Part shown: positions 38,738 through 48,201 of the stretch, piece by piece | How positions within the stretch are numbered: position 1 is the first letter of the stretch | How the letters are laid out: the number at the start of each line of letters is the position of its first letter | Assembly (NCBI RefSeq): GCF_006346325.1 | Contig: NZ_VDYR01000003.1 | Coordinates: 1-64,000 of the forward strand | Origin: Sphingomonas japonica | Lineage (GTDB): Bacteria > Pseudomonadota > Alphaproteobacteria > Sphingomonadales > Sphingomonadaceae | DNA length: 64,000 nt | Direction of reading: 5' to 3' | Position numbers and translations under genes: made by a program | Notes under the pieces: model-generated | The model's database searches: none | What the model was told of the DNA's origin: nothing | Seen by the model: only the letters and a program-made list of their open reading frames with translations

Positions 38738-38741
<4 letters not shown>
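37476..38741 (-). CDS. ABC-2 type exporter permease (NatB-like)
   Basis: 421 residues. A first hydrophobic helix (about 20-40, ATVFTPTFLIFLLAPLIML), a large extracytoplasmic domain (about 55-195), then five to six helices in the C-terminal half. This layout matches NatB/YhaP-type ABC-2 permeases that export sodium or small molecules. The ATG overlaps the stop of the ATPase gene by ATGA, so both subunits are co-translated. Confidence 0.87.
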
Positions 38742-39658
<917 letters not shown>

Positions 39659-39707
39659 TTCACCCTCCGTTCGGATCGCGACTTGAGGGCGATGGGCCAG
39701 CGTCGGA

Positions 39708-39998
39708 TCAGGCCGCGGTCGCGACCTTCTTGCTGATCTCGCGCTTCAGGCGGCGCGCGCGCAGCGAGAGCTTCTCGCTCTTGGTCTTGAGCAGCCAGTT
39801 GTCGAGCCCGCCGACATGCTCGACCGAACGCAGGCCATTGGTCGACACGCGCAGCTTGACGCTCTTTTCGAGTGCTTCCGACATCAGCGTGACATTCTGC
39901 AGGTTGGGCAGAAAGGTGCGCTTGGTCTTGTTGTTGGCGTGGGAAACATTGTGGCCCACCTGCCGGCCCTTGCCGGTCAGCTCGCAAATGCGCGACAT
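39708..39998 (-). CDS. rpmB: 50S ribosomal protein L28
   Basis: 96 residues. The sequence [30 protein letters not shown] is the L28 signature; the C-terminal extension beyond about 78 residues ([15 protein letters not shown]) is normal in alphaproteobacteria. It binds the large subunit near the exit region. ATG 39998. The downstream ABC genes are close but may be separately expressed. Confidence 0.97.
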   Translation of the reverse strand: MSRICELTGKGRQVGHNVSHANNKTKRTFLPNLQNVTLMSEALEKSVKLRVSTNGLRSVEHVGGLDNWLLKTKSEKLSLRARRLKREISKKVATAA

Positions 39999-40168
39999 CG
40001 CTATGGCTTCCTGATTTCAGTGCAGGGGAAATTGCCCCGGAAAGTCGGTGCCGTTAGCGAGAACCGCCGTCGCAGTCAACTCCGCCCCCGCGCATGCTCG
40101 CCGTTGCAGTGCAACCCGGATGGGGCATAAGGCGTTATTTCGCAAGTGAACCGACAGGGAGAATGACA

Positions 40169-40405
40169 ATGCGTGCGATCCTGGTGCTGCTCGGCCTCGC
40201 CGCGCTCGTTCTCGTCGTCCTGATGTCGCTGGGATTCGTCAGCCTCGAACAGACGCAGCAGGCATCGATCACGCCTCCCGAGTTCAAGGCCGATGTCGGG
40301 CGCATCGACGTCGGAACGTCGAACCGCACCATCGAAGTGCCGACGATCGAAGTCGAGAAGGCCGATCCGGCTCCCGCCGATCCGGCCCCGGCACCCGCGC
40401 AATAG
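40169..40405 (+). CDS. 78-residue membrane-anchored protein
   Basis: One hydrophobic helix (residues 3-24, AILVLLGLAALVLVVLMSLGF) then a polar tail rich in Pro and Ala (ADPAPADPAPAPAQ). Probably a type I/II anchored protein facing the periplasm. AGGGAG lies seven bases before ATG 40169; a nearer ATG (40163) is too close to it. tadA follows at seven bases in the same direction, so it is likely an operon. No family recognised. Confidence 0.72.
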   Translation: MRAILVLLGLAALVLVVLMSLGFVSLEQTQQASITPPEFKADVGRIDVGTSNRTIEVPTIEVEKADPAPADPAPAPAQ

Positions 40406-40412
40406 TCGCCGC

Positions 40413-40868
40413 TTGCCGGGATTTCCCCTGCCGCCGCCGATGCGTGCGGCGCTCGATGCCGCTCGCTTGGCTGCCGATCGCGGGGAAGTTCCTGTCGGAG
40501 CGGTCATCATGCGCGGAAACGCCATCGTCGCCACCGCTGCCAATGCCCCGCGCGAGCGCCGCGACCCGACCGCCCATGCCGAGATCGTCGCGATCCGGGC
40601 AGCCGCGCGCGCGCTCGGCAGCGACCGGCTCGAAGGATGCGATCTGTGGGTGACGCTCGAGCCGTGCGCGATGTGCGCTGCCGCGATCAGCCACGCGCGA
40701 ATCGCTCGGCTCTATTATGGAGCGTCGGACGAAAAGGGCGGGGCGGTGGAGCATGGTCCGCGCTGGTTTACCCAGCCGACCTGCCATCACCGCCCCGAAC
40801 TCTATTCCGGCATCGGCGCAATGGCAGCCGGCGAACTGCTCCGCCGCTTCTTCGCCGCACGCCGGTGA
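40413..40868 (+). CDS. tadA: tRNA-specific adenosine-34 deaminase
   Basis: 151 residues. Cytidine-deaminase fold with zinc motifs HAEIVAIR (HAE) and PCAMCAAAI (PCxxC). It converts A34 to inosine in tRNA-Arg. I chose the TTG at 40413 so that the N-terminal FPLPPPM segment, usual for alphaproteobacterial TadA, is retained; ATG 40440 is the alternative. Neither has a strong ribosome binding site, consistent with coupling to the upstream small gene. Confidence 0.92.
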   Translation: MPGFPLPPPMRAALDAARLAADRGEVPVGAVIMRGNAIVATAANAPRERRDPTAHAEIVAIRAAARALGSDRLEGCDLWVTLEPCAMCAAAISHARIARLYYGASDEKGGAVEHGPRWFTQPTCHHRPELYSGIGAMAAGELLRRFFAARR

Positions 40869-40880
40869 TGCTGGCGTCGC

Positions 40881-41564
40881 TTACTGATAGCCGAGTTCTT
40901 CCTGGTTGATCGGCACCAGCTTGATCTCGACGCGGCGGTTCTCGGCGCGCCCTGCCTCGGTGTCGTTCGACGCGACCGGCTGGGTTTCGCCGAAACCGCG
41001 CGTGCCCAGACGAGCCGAGGAGACGCCGCGGCTGGTCAGATAGTTGGCGACCGACGATGCGCGGCGCTCGGACAGGCCCTGGTTATACGCATCGCTGCCG
41101 GTCGAATCGGTATGGCCGTACACATCGACATAGGTCTGGTTATATTGCGACAGCACCTGCGCCACCTGATCGAGCGTCGACTGGAAACGCGGTTCGATAT
41201 TGGCGCTGTCATACGCAAAGGTGATGCCGGCCGGCATGTTGAGCAGCAGGTCGTCGCCCTGACGCACCACGTCGATGTCGGTACCTGCGGTGCGCTGGCG
41301 CAGTTCGCGCTCCTGCTTGTCCATATATGCTCCGATACCGGCCCCGGCGAGGCCGCCGATGCCGGCGCCCAGGATCTTCTCGGTACGGTCGCGGCGTCCG
41401 CCGACGAGGTCGCCGAGCAGATAGCCGCCGAGCGCGCCGCCGATGCCGCCGATCGCAGCCTTCGAGATCTGGCGCTCGCCGGTCACCGGGTCGGTCACAC
41501 ATGCGCTAGTCAGCACGAGCGCGCCGAGAGCGCCGCTCATCAGCAGTTTGGATGTCAAATTCAT
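40881..41564 (-). CDS. OmpA-family lipoprotein (YiaD-like)
   Basis: 227 residues. Lipobox LTSAC (about 18-22), two glycine-zipper segments (GGIGGALGGYLLG and GAGIGGLAGAGIGAYMD) and a C-terminal OmpA peptidoglycan-binding domain (about 110-220, GHTDSTG, NRRVEIKL). It probably links the outer membrane to peptidoglycan. AGGAGG precedes ATG 41564. An EcfG-like promoter sits upstream, so it may be induced by general stress. Confidence 0.9.
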   Translation of the reverse strand: MNLTSKLLMSGALGALVLTSACVTDPVTGERQISKAAIGGIGGALGGYLLGDLVGGRRDRTEKILGAGIGGLAGAGIGAYMDKQERELRQRTAGTDIDVVRQGDDLLLNMPAGITFAYDSANIEPRFQSTLDQVAQVLSQYNQTYVDVYGHTDSTGSDAYNQGLSERRASSVANYLTSRGVSSARLGTRGFGETQPVASNDTEAGRAENRRVEIKLVPINQEELGYQ

Positions 41565-41613
41565 ATCTGTTCCTCCTCTTTATCCGGTTCCGACCGGCAC
41601 GATCACCTGCCGG

Positions 41614-41639
41614 AAACCCCCGCCCGCGCGGCTTGTTCC
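41614..41639 (-). promoter_or_regulatory. Candidate EcfG (general stress) promoter of the OmpA lipoprotein
   Basis: On the minus strand GGAAC (complement of 41635-41639) is followed after 16 bases by GGTTT (complement of 41614-41618). The alphaproteobacterial EcfG consensus, GGAAC-N16/17-cGTT, is matched except for G in place of C. It lies about 50 bases upstream of the OmpA lipoprotein start. No other intergenic region here has a comparable site. Confidence 0.5.
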
Positions 41640-41714
41640 GCAGTCGAATTGAACAGCGGATGACGCAGCGGTTGTGAAATCGTCAGGAGTGCGGCTAAAG
41701 GGCGGGCAACCGGC

Positions 41715-43043
41715 ATGGACGCGCCCTCTCCCTTCCCCTGGATTGACGTTGCGATCATCCTCGCGCTGATCGCGCTCAACGGCGTCTTTGCGATGTCGGA
41801 GCTGGCGATCGTGTCGGCTCGGCAGGCGCGGCTCGATTCGCTGGCGAAGGGCGGGAGCAAGGGCGCCTCGATGGCGCTCCGTCTGGCGAGCGACCCCGGC
41901 AAGTTTCTGTCGACGGTTCAGATCGGCATCACCCTGATCGGTATCCTCGCCGGCGCCTATTCGGGGGCGAGCCTTGGCGAGCCGGTGGGCGAGCGGCTGG
42001 CACTTCTGGGGGTTCCGGCGGACATCTCGGACACGGCCGGGTTCGGACTGGTGATCGCGCTGACCACCTATGCCTCGCTGATCATCGGCGAACTCGTCCC
42101 CAAGCAATTCGCCTTGCGTTCTCCCGAGCCCATCGCGGCGCTGATCGCGCTGCCGATGTACGGACTTTCGAAGGTCACCGCGCCGCTGGTCTGGCTGCTC
42201 GACGGAACCAGCGCTCTGGTATTCCGCCTGCTCGGCATGAAACGCGAATCGGAAAATCGCGTGACCGCCGAAGAACTGCACCTGATCGCGTCCGAAGCGA
42301 TGCGATCGGGCGTGATCGAGGAGCATGAACGCACGATTATCTCGGGCGTGGTTCGTCTTGCTGACCGGCCGGTGCGCGAAGTGATGACGCCGCGCACCGA
42401 GGTCGACTGGCTCGACGTCGATCTGAGCGCCCAGGCGATCCGCGCGGCGCTTCTCGAAACCCAGCATACCCGGCTGGTCGTCGCCGAGGGGTCGATTGAT
42501 GCCGTTCTGGGCGTGGTCCAGGCGCGCGACATCGTCGCCGCGCTGGTCCGCGGCGACACGCTCGACCTGCGTACCTTGTGCCGCGAAGCGCCGGTGCTGC
42601 CCGATCAGGTCGATGCGATGGATGCGCTCGGCGCGCTGCGCAAGGCCGAAGTGCCGATGGGCTTCGTGCACGACGAATATGGCCATTTCGAAGGAATCGT
42701 CACCCCCGCCAACCTGCTCGCCGCGATCGCCGGCGAATTCGCATCGGACGTCGATGCGCACGACCAGCCCTATGTCGTCGAGCGTCAGGACGGGTCGCTG
42801 CTGGTGTCGGGACAGATGCCGGCCGACAATCTCGCCGAACGTATCGGCATCGACCTGCCCGAAGATCGCGATTACGCAACGGTCGCGGGGCTGGTGCTGG
42901 CGGTGCTCAAGCACCTGCCCGAGGAAGGCGAGAACTTCCTGGAGCAGGGCTGGCGGTTCGAGATCGTCGATATGGACGGCCGCAAGATCGACAAGCTGCT
43001 GGTGACGCAGATCAAGCGGACCGCGGAGCGCGACGAGGAATAG
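41715..43043 (+). CDS. CorC/HlyC-family membrane protein (DUF21-CBS-CorC)
   Basis: 442 residues: DUF21 membrane domain (about 1-190, several helices; GVFAMSELAIVSARQARL), tandem CBS domains (about 215-340, VMTPRTEVDWLD), and a CorC_HlyC domain at the C terminus. Members handle divalent cation export or resistance. It is divergent from the OmpA lipoprotein gene. The name hemolysin C is historic. Confidence 0.88.
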   Translation: MDAPSPFPWIDVAIILALIALNGVFAMSELAIVSARQARLDSLAKGGSKGASMALRLASDPGKFLSTVQIGITLIGILAGAYSGASLGEPVGERLALLGVPADISDTAGFGLVIALTTYASLIIGELVPKQFALRSPEPIAALIALPMYGLSKVTAPLVWLLDGTSALVFRLLGMKRESENRVTAEELHLIASEAMRSGVIEEHERTIISGVVRLADRPVREVMTPRTEVDWLDVDLSAQAIRAALLETQHTRLVVAEGSIDAVLGVVQARDIVAALVRGDTLDLRTLCREAPVLPDQVDAMDALGALRKAEVPMGFVHDEYGHFEGIVTPANLLAAIAGEFASDVDAHDQPYVVERQDGSLLVSGQMPADNLAERIGIDLPEDRDYATVAGLVLAVLKHLPEEGENFLEQGWRFEIVDMDGRKIDKLLVTQIKRTAERDEE

Positions 43044-43056
43044 CTGCGCAGCCTTG

Positions 43057-43074
43057 CCGCGGACGAATCCGCGG
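43057..43074. terminator. Bidirectional terminator-like hairpin between corC-like and xre genes
   Basis: CCGCGGA (43057-43063), CGAA tetraloop, TCCGCGG (43068-43074): a perfect 7-bp stem between two convergent stops. Short and G/C-rich; no long T-tract. Confidence 0.6.
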
Positions 43075-43075
43075 T

Positions 43076-43279
43076 TCAGGGCAGCCAGAAGATCGTCTCA
43101 AGCGGCTGCTTCAGAGCGCGCGCCATCTTGAGCGACACGATCGTCGATGGCACGAAGATGCCGTTCTCGATCGTGTTCACCGTCTTGCGGCTGACCCCCA
43201 TCTGCTCAGCCAGGTCAAGTTGCGTCCAGCCCCGCGCTTCGCGCAGTTCGCGCACGCGATTGTGCAGCGCCTCAGCCAA
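43076..43279 (-). CDS. Small Xre-family regulator
   Basis: 67 residues, one Cro/C1-type helix-turn-helix (about 10-62, LREARGWTQLDLAEQMGVSRKTVNTIE). Such short Xre proteins (YgzD type) are common and often lie beside a membrane protein. Start is TTG 43279, inside the end of the upstream membrane-protein gene (8-base overlap), with GAGGAG ten bases before. It probably represses the two-gene operon through the operator array upstream. Confidence 0.88.
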   Translation of the reverse strand: MAEALHNRVRELREARGWTQLDLAEQMGVSRKTVNTIENGIFVPSTIVSLKMARALKQPLETIFWLP

Positions 43280-43703
43280 GGTGGCGGCGCTCCTCGATCC
43301 CGAACACCACCAGCGCGATGCCCAGGCCGAGCGAGCAAATGATATGCGCGGCGCGCTGTGCCGACAGCGGCTCGAACGGCGAGACCGCGAACACGATCAG
43401 TGCGGTGACCAGCGCCGAGAGGAACCCTGCCTTGATTGCGACCTGACGGCTGCGCTCGGTCGTCTCGTCGTTCGCAAGCGCACGCACTTGCGCCGATCTG
43501 AACCACATCCCGCCGGTCATCAGGAAGAGCAGCGCGAGGATCGCGAGCACCAGCCAGGCGCCCAGTTGCAGCGCGCCGACGTCGTTCCATTCGCGGCTGA
43601 AGAACAGCCATTGCTGTACCGAAAGCAGGGCGACACCGGCAAAGGGTGCGTAGGTTGCGCGGCTTCGCGCCGCGATATCGGCTTGTTCGACGGTACGGGA
43701 CAT
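43272..43703 (-). CDS. Four-helix membrane protein partnered with Xre
   Basis: 143 residues with four hydrophobic segments (about 18-34, 46-64, 90-106, 118-136). No enzyme motif seen. It precedes and overlaps xre by eight bases; the pairing of a DUF-type membrane protein with a small Xre regulator recurs widely in bacteria. ATG 43703 has AAGGAG upstream. Its promoter region contains a tandem palindrome, so expression is presumably controlled by its own partner. Confidence 0.75.
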   Translation of the reverse strand: MSRTVEQADIAARSRATYAPFAGVALLSVQQWLFFSREWNDVGALQLGAWLVLAILALLFLMTGGMWFRSAQVRALANDETTERSRQVAIKAGFLSALVTALIVFAVSPFEPLSAQRAAHIICSLGLGIALVVFGIEERRHLG

Positions 43704-43715
43704 GCATTGGCTCCT

Positions 43716-43758
43716 TGTAACCCAAAGGTTACATGTAACCTACAAGTTACATTGTCAA
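43716..43758 (-). promoter_or_regulatory. Tandem operator and -35 of the membrane-protein/xre operon
   Basis: TGTAACC-CAAA-GGTTACA (43716-43733) is a perfect palindrome; it is followed at once by TGTAACC-TACAA-GTTACA (43734-43751), a near-identical second copy. TTGACA (complement of 43753-43758) abuts the array and reads towards the operon as a -35 box. Bound repressor would cover the promoter and the start site. The Xre protein next door is the obvious candidate. Confidence 0.75.
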
Positions 43759-43785
43759 GCGCTGCCCGTGTTTGCGGTGGTAACC

Positions 43786-44421
43786 CTACAATTTCCCGAA
43801 TGCCGCTTCGAACCCCGCCCGATCGCCCTCGGCCAGATAGCGCGCCTGATCGATCCAGCGGTCGCGAAACATGCGGCCGCGGAAATTGCCGAGCTGCGCG
43901 TCGAGTGCTTCAGCATCTGCCGGCGAAAGGGCAGCGAGATCGGCGAAGCGCGTGATGCCGTGCTCGCTGAGCTGCGCCGCGACCTTGGGTCCGACGCCCT
44001 TGAGCAGCGTCAGATCGTCGCCACCGGTCGGCGGCGGCGCGATTGGCGCTGCCGAGGCGGCAGCGACGGTCGGGCTGTCGGCGAGCGGTGGGGGCGACGG
44101 CGCCGTGGGTGCAACGACCGGCATCGCCTCGGTGCTGGGCGCCGAGGCGAGCGCGACGTCGCCGGGATGCTCCGCAGCGGCGCGCCGCGCTGGCGAGGGG
44201 GGTGGGGCTGGAGCTGGCGCATCTGCGACGCGATCGAGCCGGCCTTCGTCCTCCAGCGTCGCGATCGCGTCACGCCGCGCCCGCCACAGCCGCGTTCCCC
44301 ACCAGATCATCAGCAGCGTGGCGACGATGGCGAGACCGATCACCACCAGGCTGGTGGTCGTGACCGGTGCCATCTGCACAGCGGCACCGGCGGGCGAGGT
44401 CGAGGTTCCGCTGTTCTGCAT
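43786..44421 (-). CDS. Membrane-anchored helix-hairpin-helix protein
   Basis: 211 residues: one transmembrane helix (about 22-44), a long Pro/Ala linker (about 68-130, [13 protein letters not shown]), and a C-terminal HHH domain (about 134-200, DLTLLKGVGPKVAAQLSEHGITRFADLAALS). It resembles predicted flap-endonuclease-1-like proteins, in which the HHH part may bind DNA or protein. It follows purD on the same strand by 54 bases; AAGGAA precedes the ATG. Confidence 0.77.
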   Translation of the reverse strand: MQNSGTSTSPAGAAVQMAPVTTTSLVVIGLAIVATLLMIWWGTRLWRARRDAIATLEDEGRLDRVADAPAPAPPPSPARRAAAEHPGDVALASAPSTEAMPVVAPTAPSPPPLADSPTVAAASAAPIAPPPTGGDDLTLLKGVGPKVAAQLSEHGITRFADLAALSPADAEALDAQLGNFRGRMFRDRWIDQARYLAEGDRAGFEAAFGKL

Positions 44422-44475
44422 CGCGAATTCCTTGGAGTACGCTGGACGGAAGATCGACCCTAGCGAATCGCAGGC

Positions 44476-45747
44476 TCAGCGCAACGCATGCGTCCGCTCG
44501 ATCTCGCGCCAGCCGATGTCGCGGCGGCAAAAGCCGTCCGGGAAGTCGAGCGCATTGACGCCGCGATAGGCCGCCGCCTGTGCCGCGGCGATGTCGGGAG
44601 CGATCGCAGTGACCGACACGACCCGGCCACCGCTTGCGACCACCGCGTCGCCCTGCGCGCGGGTGCCGGCTTGGAACACGATCGCACCGGTCGCGGCGGC
44701 GGCGTCGATCCCGGCGACGGTTCCCCCCGATGCCGGCGTGCCGGGATAGCCGCGTGCCGCGACGACTACGGTCAGGGCGCAGCCTGGCGCAAATCGCACC
44801 GGCGGGACGCTGGCCAGCCTTTCTTCGGCGACCGCCAGCAGGATGGCGAGCAGGTCGTCGTCGAGCCGCGCCATCAACACCTGGCATTCGGGGTCACCGA
44901 AACGGGCATTATATTCGATCAGCTTGGGACCGGTATTGGTCAGGATCAGCCCGGCATAGAGCACTCCCGAAAACGGTGTGCCGTCACGCCGCATCGCCGC
45001 AACGGTGGGCCGGATGATTTCCTCGATCGCGCGGGCCTCGAGCGCGGGCGTAAGCACCGGGGCAGGCGAGTACGCGCCCATGCCGCCGGTGTTGGGACCG
45101 GTGTCGCCTTCGCCGACGCGTTTGTGGTCCTGCGCCGTTCCGAACGGCAGGATCGCGTCGCCGTCGGTCAGCACGAACAGGCTGACTTCCTCGCCGGTCA
45201 GGAATTCCTCGATCACCGCTTCGCCGCCGGGCGTTTCGAACAATGCGGCGATGGCCATTTCCGCCTCCGCGGGCGTGTAGGCGATCGTCACGCCCTTGCC
45301 TGCAGCCAGTCCGTCGGCCTTGATGACCACGGGCAGGCCGAAATCGATCAGCGCCGCCCGCGCTTCCTCCAAGGTCGTCACTCGCGCATAGCCTGCCGTG
45401 GGAATGCCCTCGCGCGCGCACAGATCCTTGGTGAAGCCCTTCGACCCTTCGAGCCGCGCGGCGGCACGGTCGGGGCCGAACACCGCGATGCCGGCGGCGC
45501 GCAGGCTGTCGGCAAGGCCGTCGACCAGCGGCGCCTCGGGGCCGATCACCACCAGCCCGATCGCCTGGGCGCGGCAGAATGCCTCGACGGTGCCGTGATC
45601 GGTGGCGGACAGATCGACCAGGGTCGCATGCTGCGCTATTCCCGGATTGCCCGGCGTGGCATAGAGCGTCGCGAGCCGCGGCGATTGCGCCAGCTTCCAC
45701 GCCAGCGCATGTTCGCGGCCCCCCGACCCAAGCAGCAGGACGTTCAT
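44476..45747 (-). CDS. purD: Phosphoribosylamine-glycine ligase
   Basis: 423 residues. Start [21 protein letters not shown]-grasp core ([16 protein letters not shown] near 145-160), and the [10 protein letters not shown] motif. It makes glycinamide ribonucleotide in purine synthesis. The ATG (complement of 45745-45747) shares two bases with the divergent xseA ATG at 45746, so the intergenic space is zero and each promoter must lie inside the other gene. Confidence 0.96.
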   Translation of the reverse strand: MNVLLLGSGGREHALAWKLAQSPRLATLYATPGNPGIAQHATLVDLSATDHGTVEAFCRAQAIGLVVIGPEAPLVDGLADSLRAAGIAVFGPDRAAARLEGSKGFTKDLCAREGIPTAGYARVTTLEEARAALIDFGLPVVIKADGLAAGKGVTIAYTPAEAEMAIAALFETPGGEAVIEEFLTGEEVSLFVLTDGDAILPFGTAQDHKRVGEGDTGPNTGGMGAYSPAPVLTPALEARAIEEIIRPTVAAMRRDGTPFSGVLYAGLILTNTGPKLIEYNARFGDPECQVLMARLDDDLLAILLAVAEERLASVPPVRFAPGCALTVVVAARGYPGTPASGGTVAGIDAAAATGAIVFQAGTRAQGDAVVASGGRVVSVTAIAPDIAAAQAAAYRGVNALDFPDGFCRRDIGWREIERTHALR

Positions 45748-47122
45748 GGCTTCCCCTCAAGACTTCGACAGCCCGCGCCTCGTAGCCGAGGAGTTTGTGG
45801 GCGACAACGCCGCGGCGGTGTCGGTGAGCGAGCTGTCCAGCCGCCTCAAGCGCATGGTCGAGGGCGAGTTCGGACATGTTCGCCTCAAAGGCGAGATATC
45901 GGGATACAAGCGCGCAGCGTCGGGGCACGTCTATCTGTGCCTCAAGGACGACAGCGCGGTGATCGACGCGGTGATGTGGCGGGGCTCCGCCGGGGCGCTG
46001 CCGTTCGTGCCGCAGGACGGGATCGAGGTGGTCGCGACCGGCAAGCTCACTACCTATCCCGGCCGGTCGAAATACCAGATCGTCGTCGAGCGGATGGAAC
46101 TGGCGGGCGAAGGCGCGCTGATGGCGCTGCTCGAAAAGCGCAAGGCAATGCTTGCCGCCGAAGGGCTGTTCGACCCCGCGCGCAAGCAGCCGCTGCCGTA
46201 TCTGCCGCGCGTGATCGGCGTGGTGACGTCGCCGACCGGCGCGGTGATCCGCGACATCCTCCACCGGCTGGCCGACCGCTTTCCGACGCAGGTGCTGGTG
46301 TGGCCGGTCGCCGTGCAGGGCGAGGCGGCGGCGGGGCAGGTGGCAGCGGCGATTCGCGGCTTCGATGCGATCGACGGCGCCGGGGTGGTGCCGCGGCCCG
46401 ACCTCGTCATCGTCGCGCGCGGCGGCGGGTCGATCGAGGACCTGTGGGCATTCAACGAGGAAGCGGTGGTGCGCGCGGTCGCCGATTGCTCGATCCCGAT
46501 CATCTCTGCCGTCGGGCACGAGACCGACACCAGCCTGTCGGACTTCGCGGCCGACGTCCGTGCCCCGACCCCAACGGCGGCGGCCGAGATGGCGGTGCCG
46601 GTACGCGCCGACCTGATCGACCAGATCGCCGCGCTCAAGCTGCGCAGCGATCGCAGCATACGCCGCCATCATCAGCGCGGCGCCGAGCGTCTTGCCGCGA
46701 TGGTGCGGCTGTTGCCCCGGCGCGACGCGATCCTGGGGCCGCAGCGGCAACGGCTCGACGATCTTGCCGGACGGCTTGGTCGCGGGCTCGAACGCCGGAT
46801 CACGCAGGCGCGGCGCGACGTCGATCGTGCCGGAGCGGCGCTGCGCCCGGCGATCCTGCGCCAGCGGTTGAGCGCGGCGCGCGACCGGTTGGCTGGAGTT
46901 TCGCGGCTGCTCGACGCGGCGCATCCGGACAAGCCGCTCGACCGCGGTTATGCCTGGGTGGCGGCGCGGACGTCGGGCAAGGTGGTCGGGACGGCGGCGG
47001 CGGCGCGTGCCGCGGGCGCGGTGACGCTGCATTTCCGGGACGGTGCGATCGACGCTCGGGTTGAGCGCGGCGGCGGCAGGGCCTATGCTGCCGCCAAACC
47101 CGACCAGCCCGATTTATTCTAA
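45746..47122 (+). CDS. xseA: Exodeoxyribonuclease VII large subunit
   Basis: 458 residues. N-terminal OB fold (about 25-120, [44 protein letters not shown]), catalytic domain with [14 protein letters not shown] and [17 protein letters not shown], then a coiled-coil tail. It degrades single-stranded DNA with XseB. ATG 45746 has AGGA six bases upstream, inside purD; the family's usual ten to fifteen residues before LVAEE fit this start. GTG 45797 is a weaker alternative. Confidence 0.95.
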   Translation: MASPQDFDSPRLVAEEFVGDNAAAVSVSELSSRLKRMVEGEFGHVRLKGEISGYKRAASGHVYLCLKDDSAVIDAVMWRGSAGALPFVPQDGIEVVATGKLTTYPGRSKYQIVVERMELAGEGALMALLEKRKAMLAAEGLFDPARKQPLPYLPRVIGVVTSPTGAVIRDILHRLADRFPTQVLVWPVAVQGEAAAGQVAAAIRGFDAIDGAGVVPRPDLVIVARGGGSIEDLWAFNEEAVVRAVADCSIPIISAVGHETDTSLSDFAADVRAPTPTAAAEMAVPVRADLIDQIAALKLRSDRSIRRHHQRGAERLAAMVRLLPRRDAILGPQRQRLDDLAGRLGRGLERRITQARRDVDRAGAALRPAILRQRLSAARDRLAGVSRLLDAAHPDKPLDRGYAWVAARTSGKVVGTAAAARAAGAVTLHFRDGAIDARVERGGGRAYAAAKPDQPDLF

Positions 47123-47149
47123 CCTTTCGAGGATCGCTGCCCCGTGCTC

Positions 47150-47353
47150 ATGTCGAATTCCGCGCGTACCGCCCGGCTGCATTATATGGCCAATGGCTTC
47201 CGGATGCTGACTCAAGGCGATCATGTGCTGTGCGCGGTTACGCGCGAGCCGATCCCGCTCGACCACCTGCGCTATTGGAGCGTGGCGCGGCAGGAGCCCT
47301 ACGCCACCGCGCAGATCGCGACGCAGGCGATCCACGGCGACCGCGCTTCGTGA
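47150..47353 (+). CDS. DUF2093 small protein
   Basis: 67 residues. The reading ARLHYMANGFRMLTQGDHVLCAVTREPIPLDHLRYWSVARQEPYAT matches the DUF2093 family of alphaproteobacteria. The H/C-bearing core suggests a small metal site but this is not certain. It is 27 bases past xseA and overlaps the next gene by four bases (GTGA). A GTG at 47144 could also start it. Confidence 0.85.
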   Translation: MSNSARTARLHYMANGFRMLTQGDHVLCAVTREPIPLDHLRYWSVARQEPYATAQIATQAIHGDRAS

Positions 47354-48201
47354 GGCGGTTGCGAGCCGCGCTGGCAGTGGCAATGATGGGTGCGTGCAGC
47401 GCGGCGATGCCCGCCAGCATGGCGGTGCAGGCCTCCACGGCTGACTTTCGGATCGACGGCCCGCTCATCCAGGGCGGCGCGGTGCTGGCGACGGCGCCTG
47501 CGGGGACGCGTACGCTGACGCTCGATGGCGCGCCGGTGCGCTTCGCCGCCGACCGCCGCTTCCTGCTGGCGTTCGATCGCGATGCCGACGCCAGTGCGGA
47601 ACTCGTCGCCACACTCGATGGGGGGCGCCGCGTCGTGCGCACGCTCGCGATTGCACCGCGGGCATGGCGGATCGAGCGGCTCGACACCCTGCCGCGCGTA
47701 TCGCAGCCCAGCGCCGAGTTTCAGCGCCGCCGCCCGCCGGAACTGGCGCGGATCGCCGCCGCCCGGGCGCAATCCAATGACATCGCCGGTTGGCGCCAGC
47801 GCTTCATCTGGCCGACCACCGGCAGGATTTCCGGCCTGTTCGGATCGCAGCGGGTCTATCGCGGCGAGCCCGGCTCCTATCATGGCGGCGTTGATGTCGC
47901 GCGCTCGACGGGAACGCCGGTCGTCGCACCGGCGGATGGCGTGGTGATCCTGGCGGCAGCGTCGGACTTCACGCTGGAAGGCCGGTTGCTGATGCTCGAC
48001 CACGGCATGGGGCTCAACAGCGCGTTCCTGCATCTGTCGCGGATCGACGTGCGCGAAGGCGAACGCGTGCGCCAGGGCCAGACGATCGGCGCGGTCGGCG
48101 CGACCGGGCGGGCGACGGGGCCGCATCTGCATTGGGGGATGAAGTGGAATGTGGCGCGGATCGATCCGCTGTTGCTGGCGGGGCCGATGCCGCGCGATTG
48201 A
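47350..48201 (+). CDS. M23-family (LytM) metallopeptidase
   Basis: 283 residues. An N-terminal signal sequence with a possible lipobox (MMGAC), then a poorly conserved domain, and a C-terminal M23 domain (about 155-270) with HGGVDVARSTGTPV and HLHWGM, which supply the zinc ligands. It acts on peptidoglycan cross-links. The GTG start overlaps the DUF2093 stop. Likely the last gene of the xseA operon. Confidence 0.86.
   Translation: MRRLRAALAVAMMGACSAAMPASMAVQASTADFRIDGPLIQGGAVLATAPAGTRTLTLDGAPVRFAADRRFLLAFDRDADASAELVATLDGGRRVVRTLAIAPRAWRIERLDTLPRVSQPSAEFQRRRPPELARIAAARAQSNDIAGWRQRFIWPTTGRISGLFGSQRVYRGEPGSYHGGVDVARSTGTPVVAPADGVVILAAASDFTLEGRLLMLDHGMGLNSAFLHLSRIDVREGERVRQGQTIGAVGATGRATGPHLHWGMKWNVARIDPLLLAGPMPRD

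Noticed and set aside
44488-47064. A long plus-strand frame across purD and into xseA
   Set aside because: It is a shadow of two well-identified genes and has no domain or plausible ribosome binding site.
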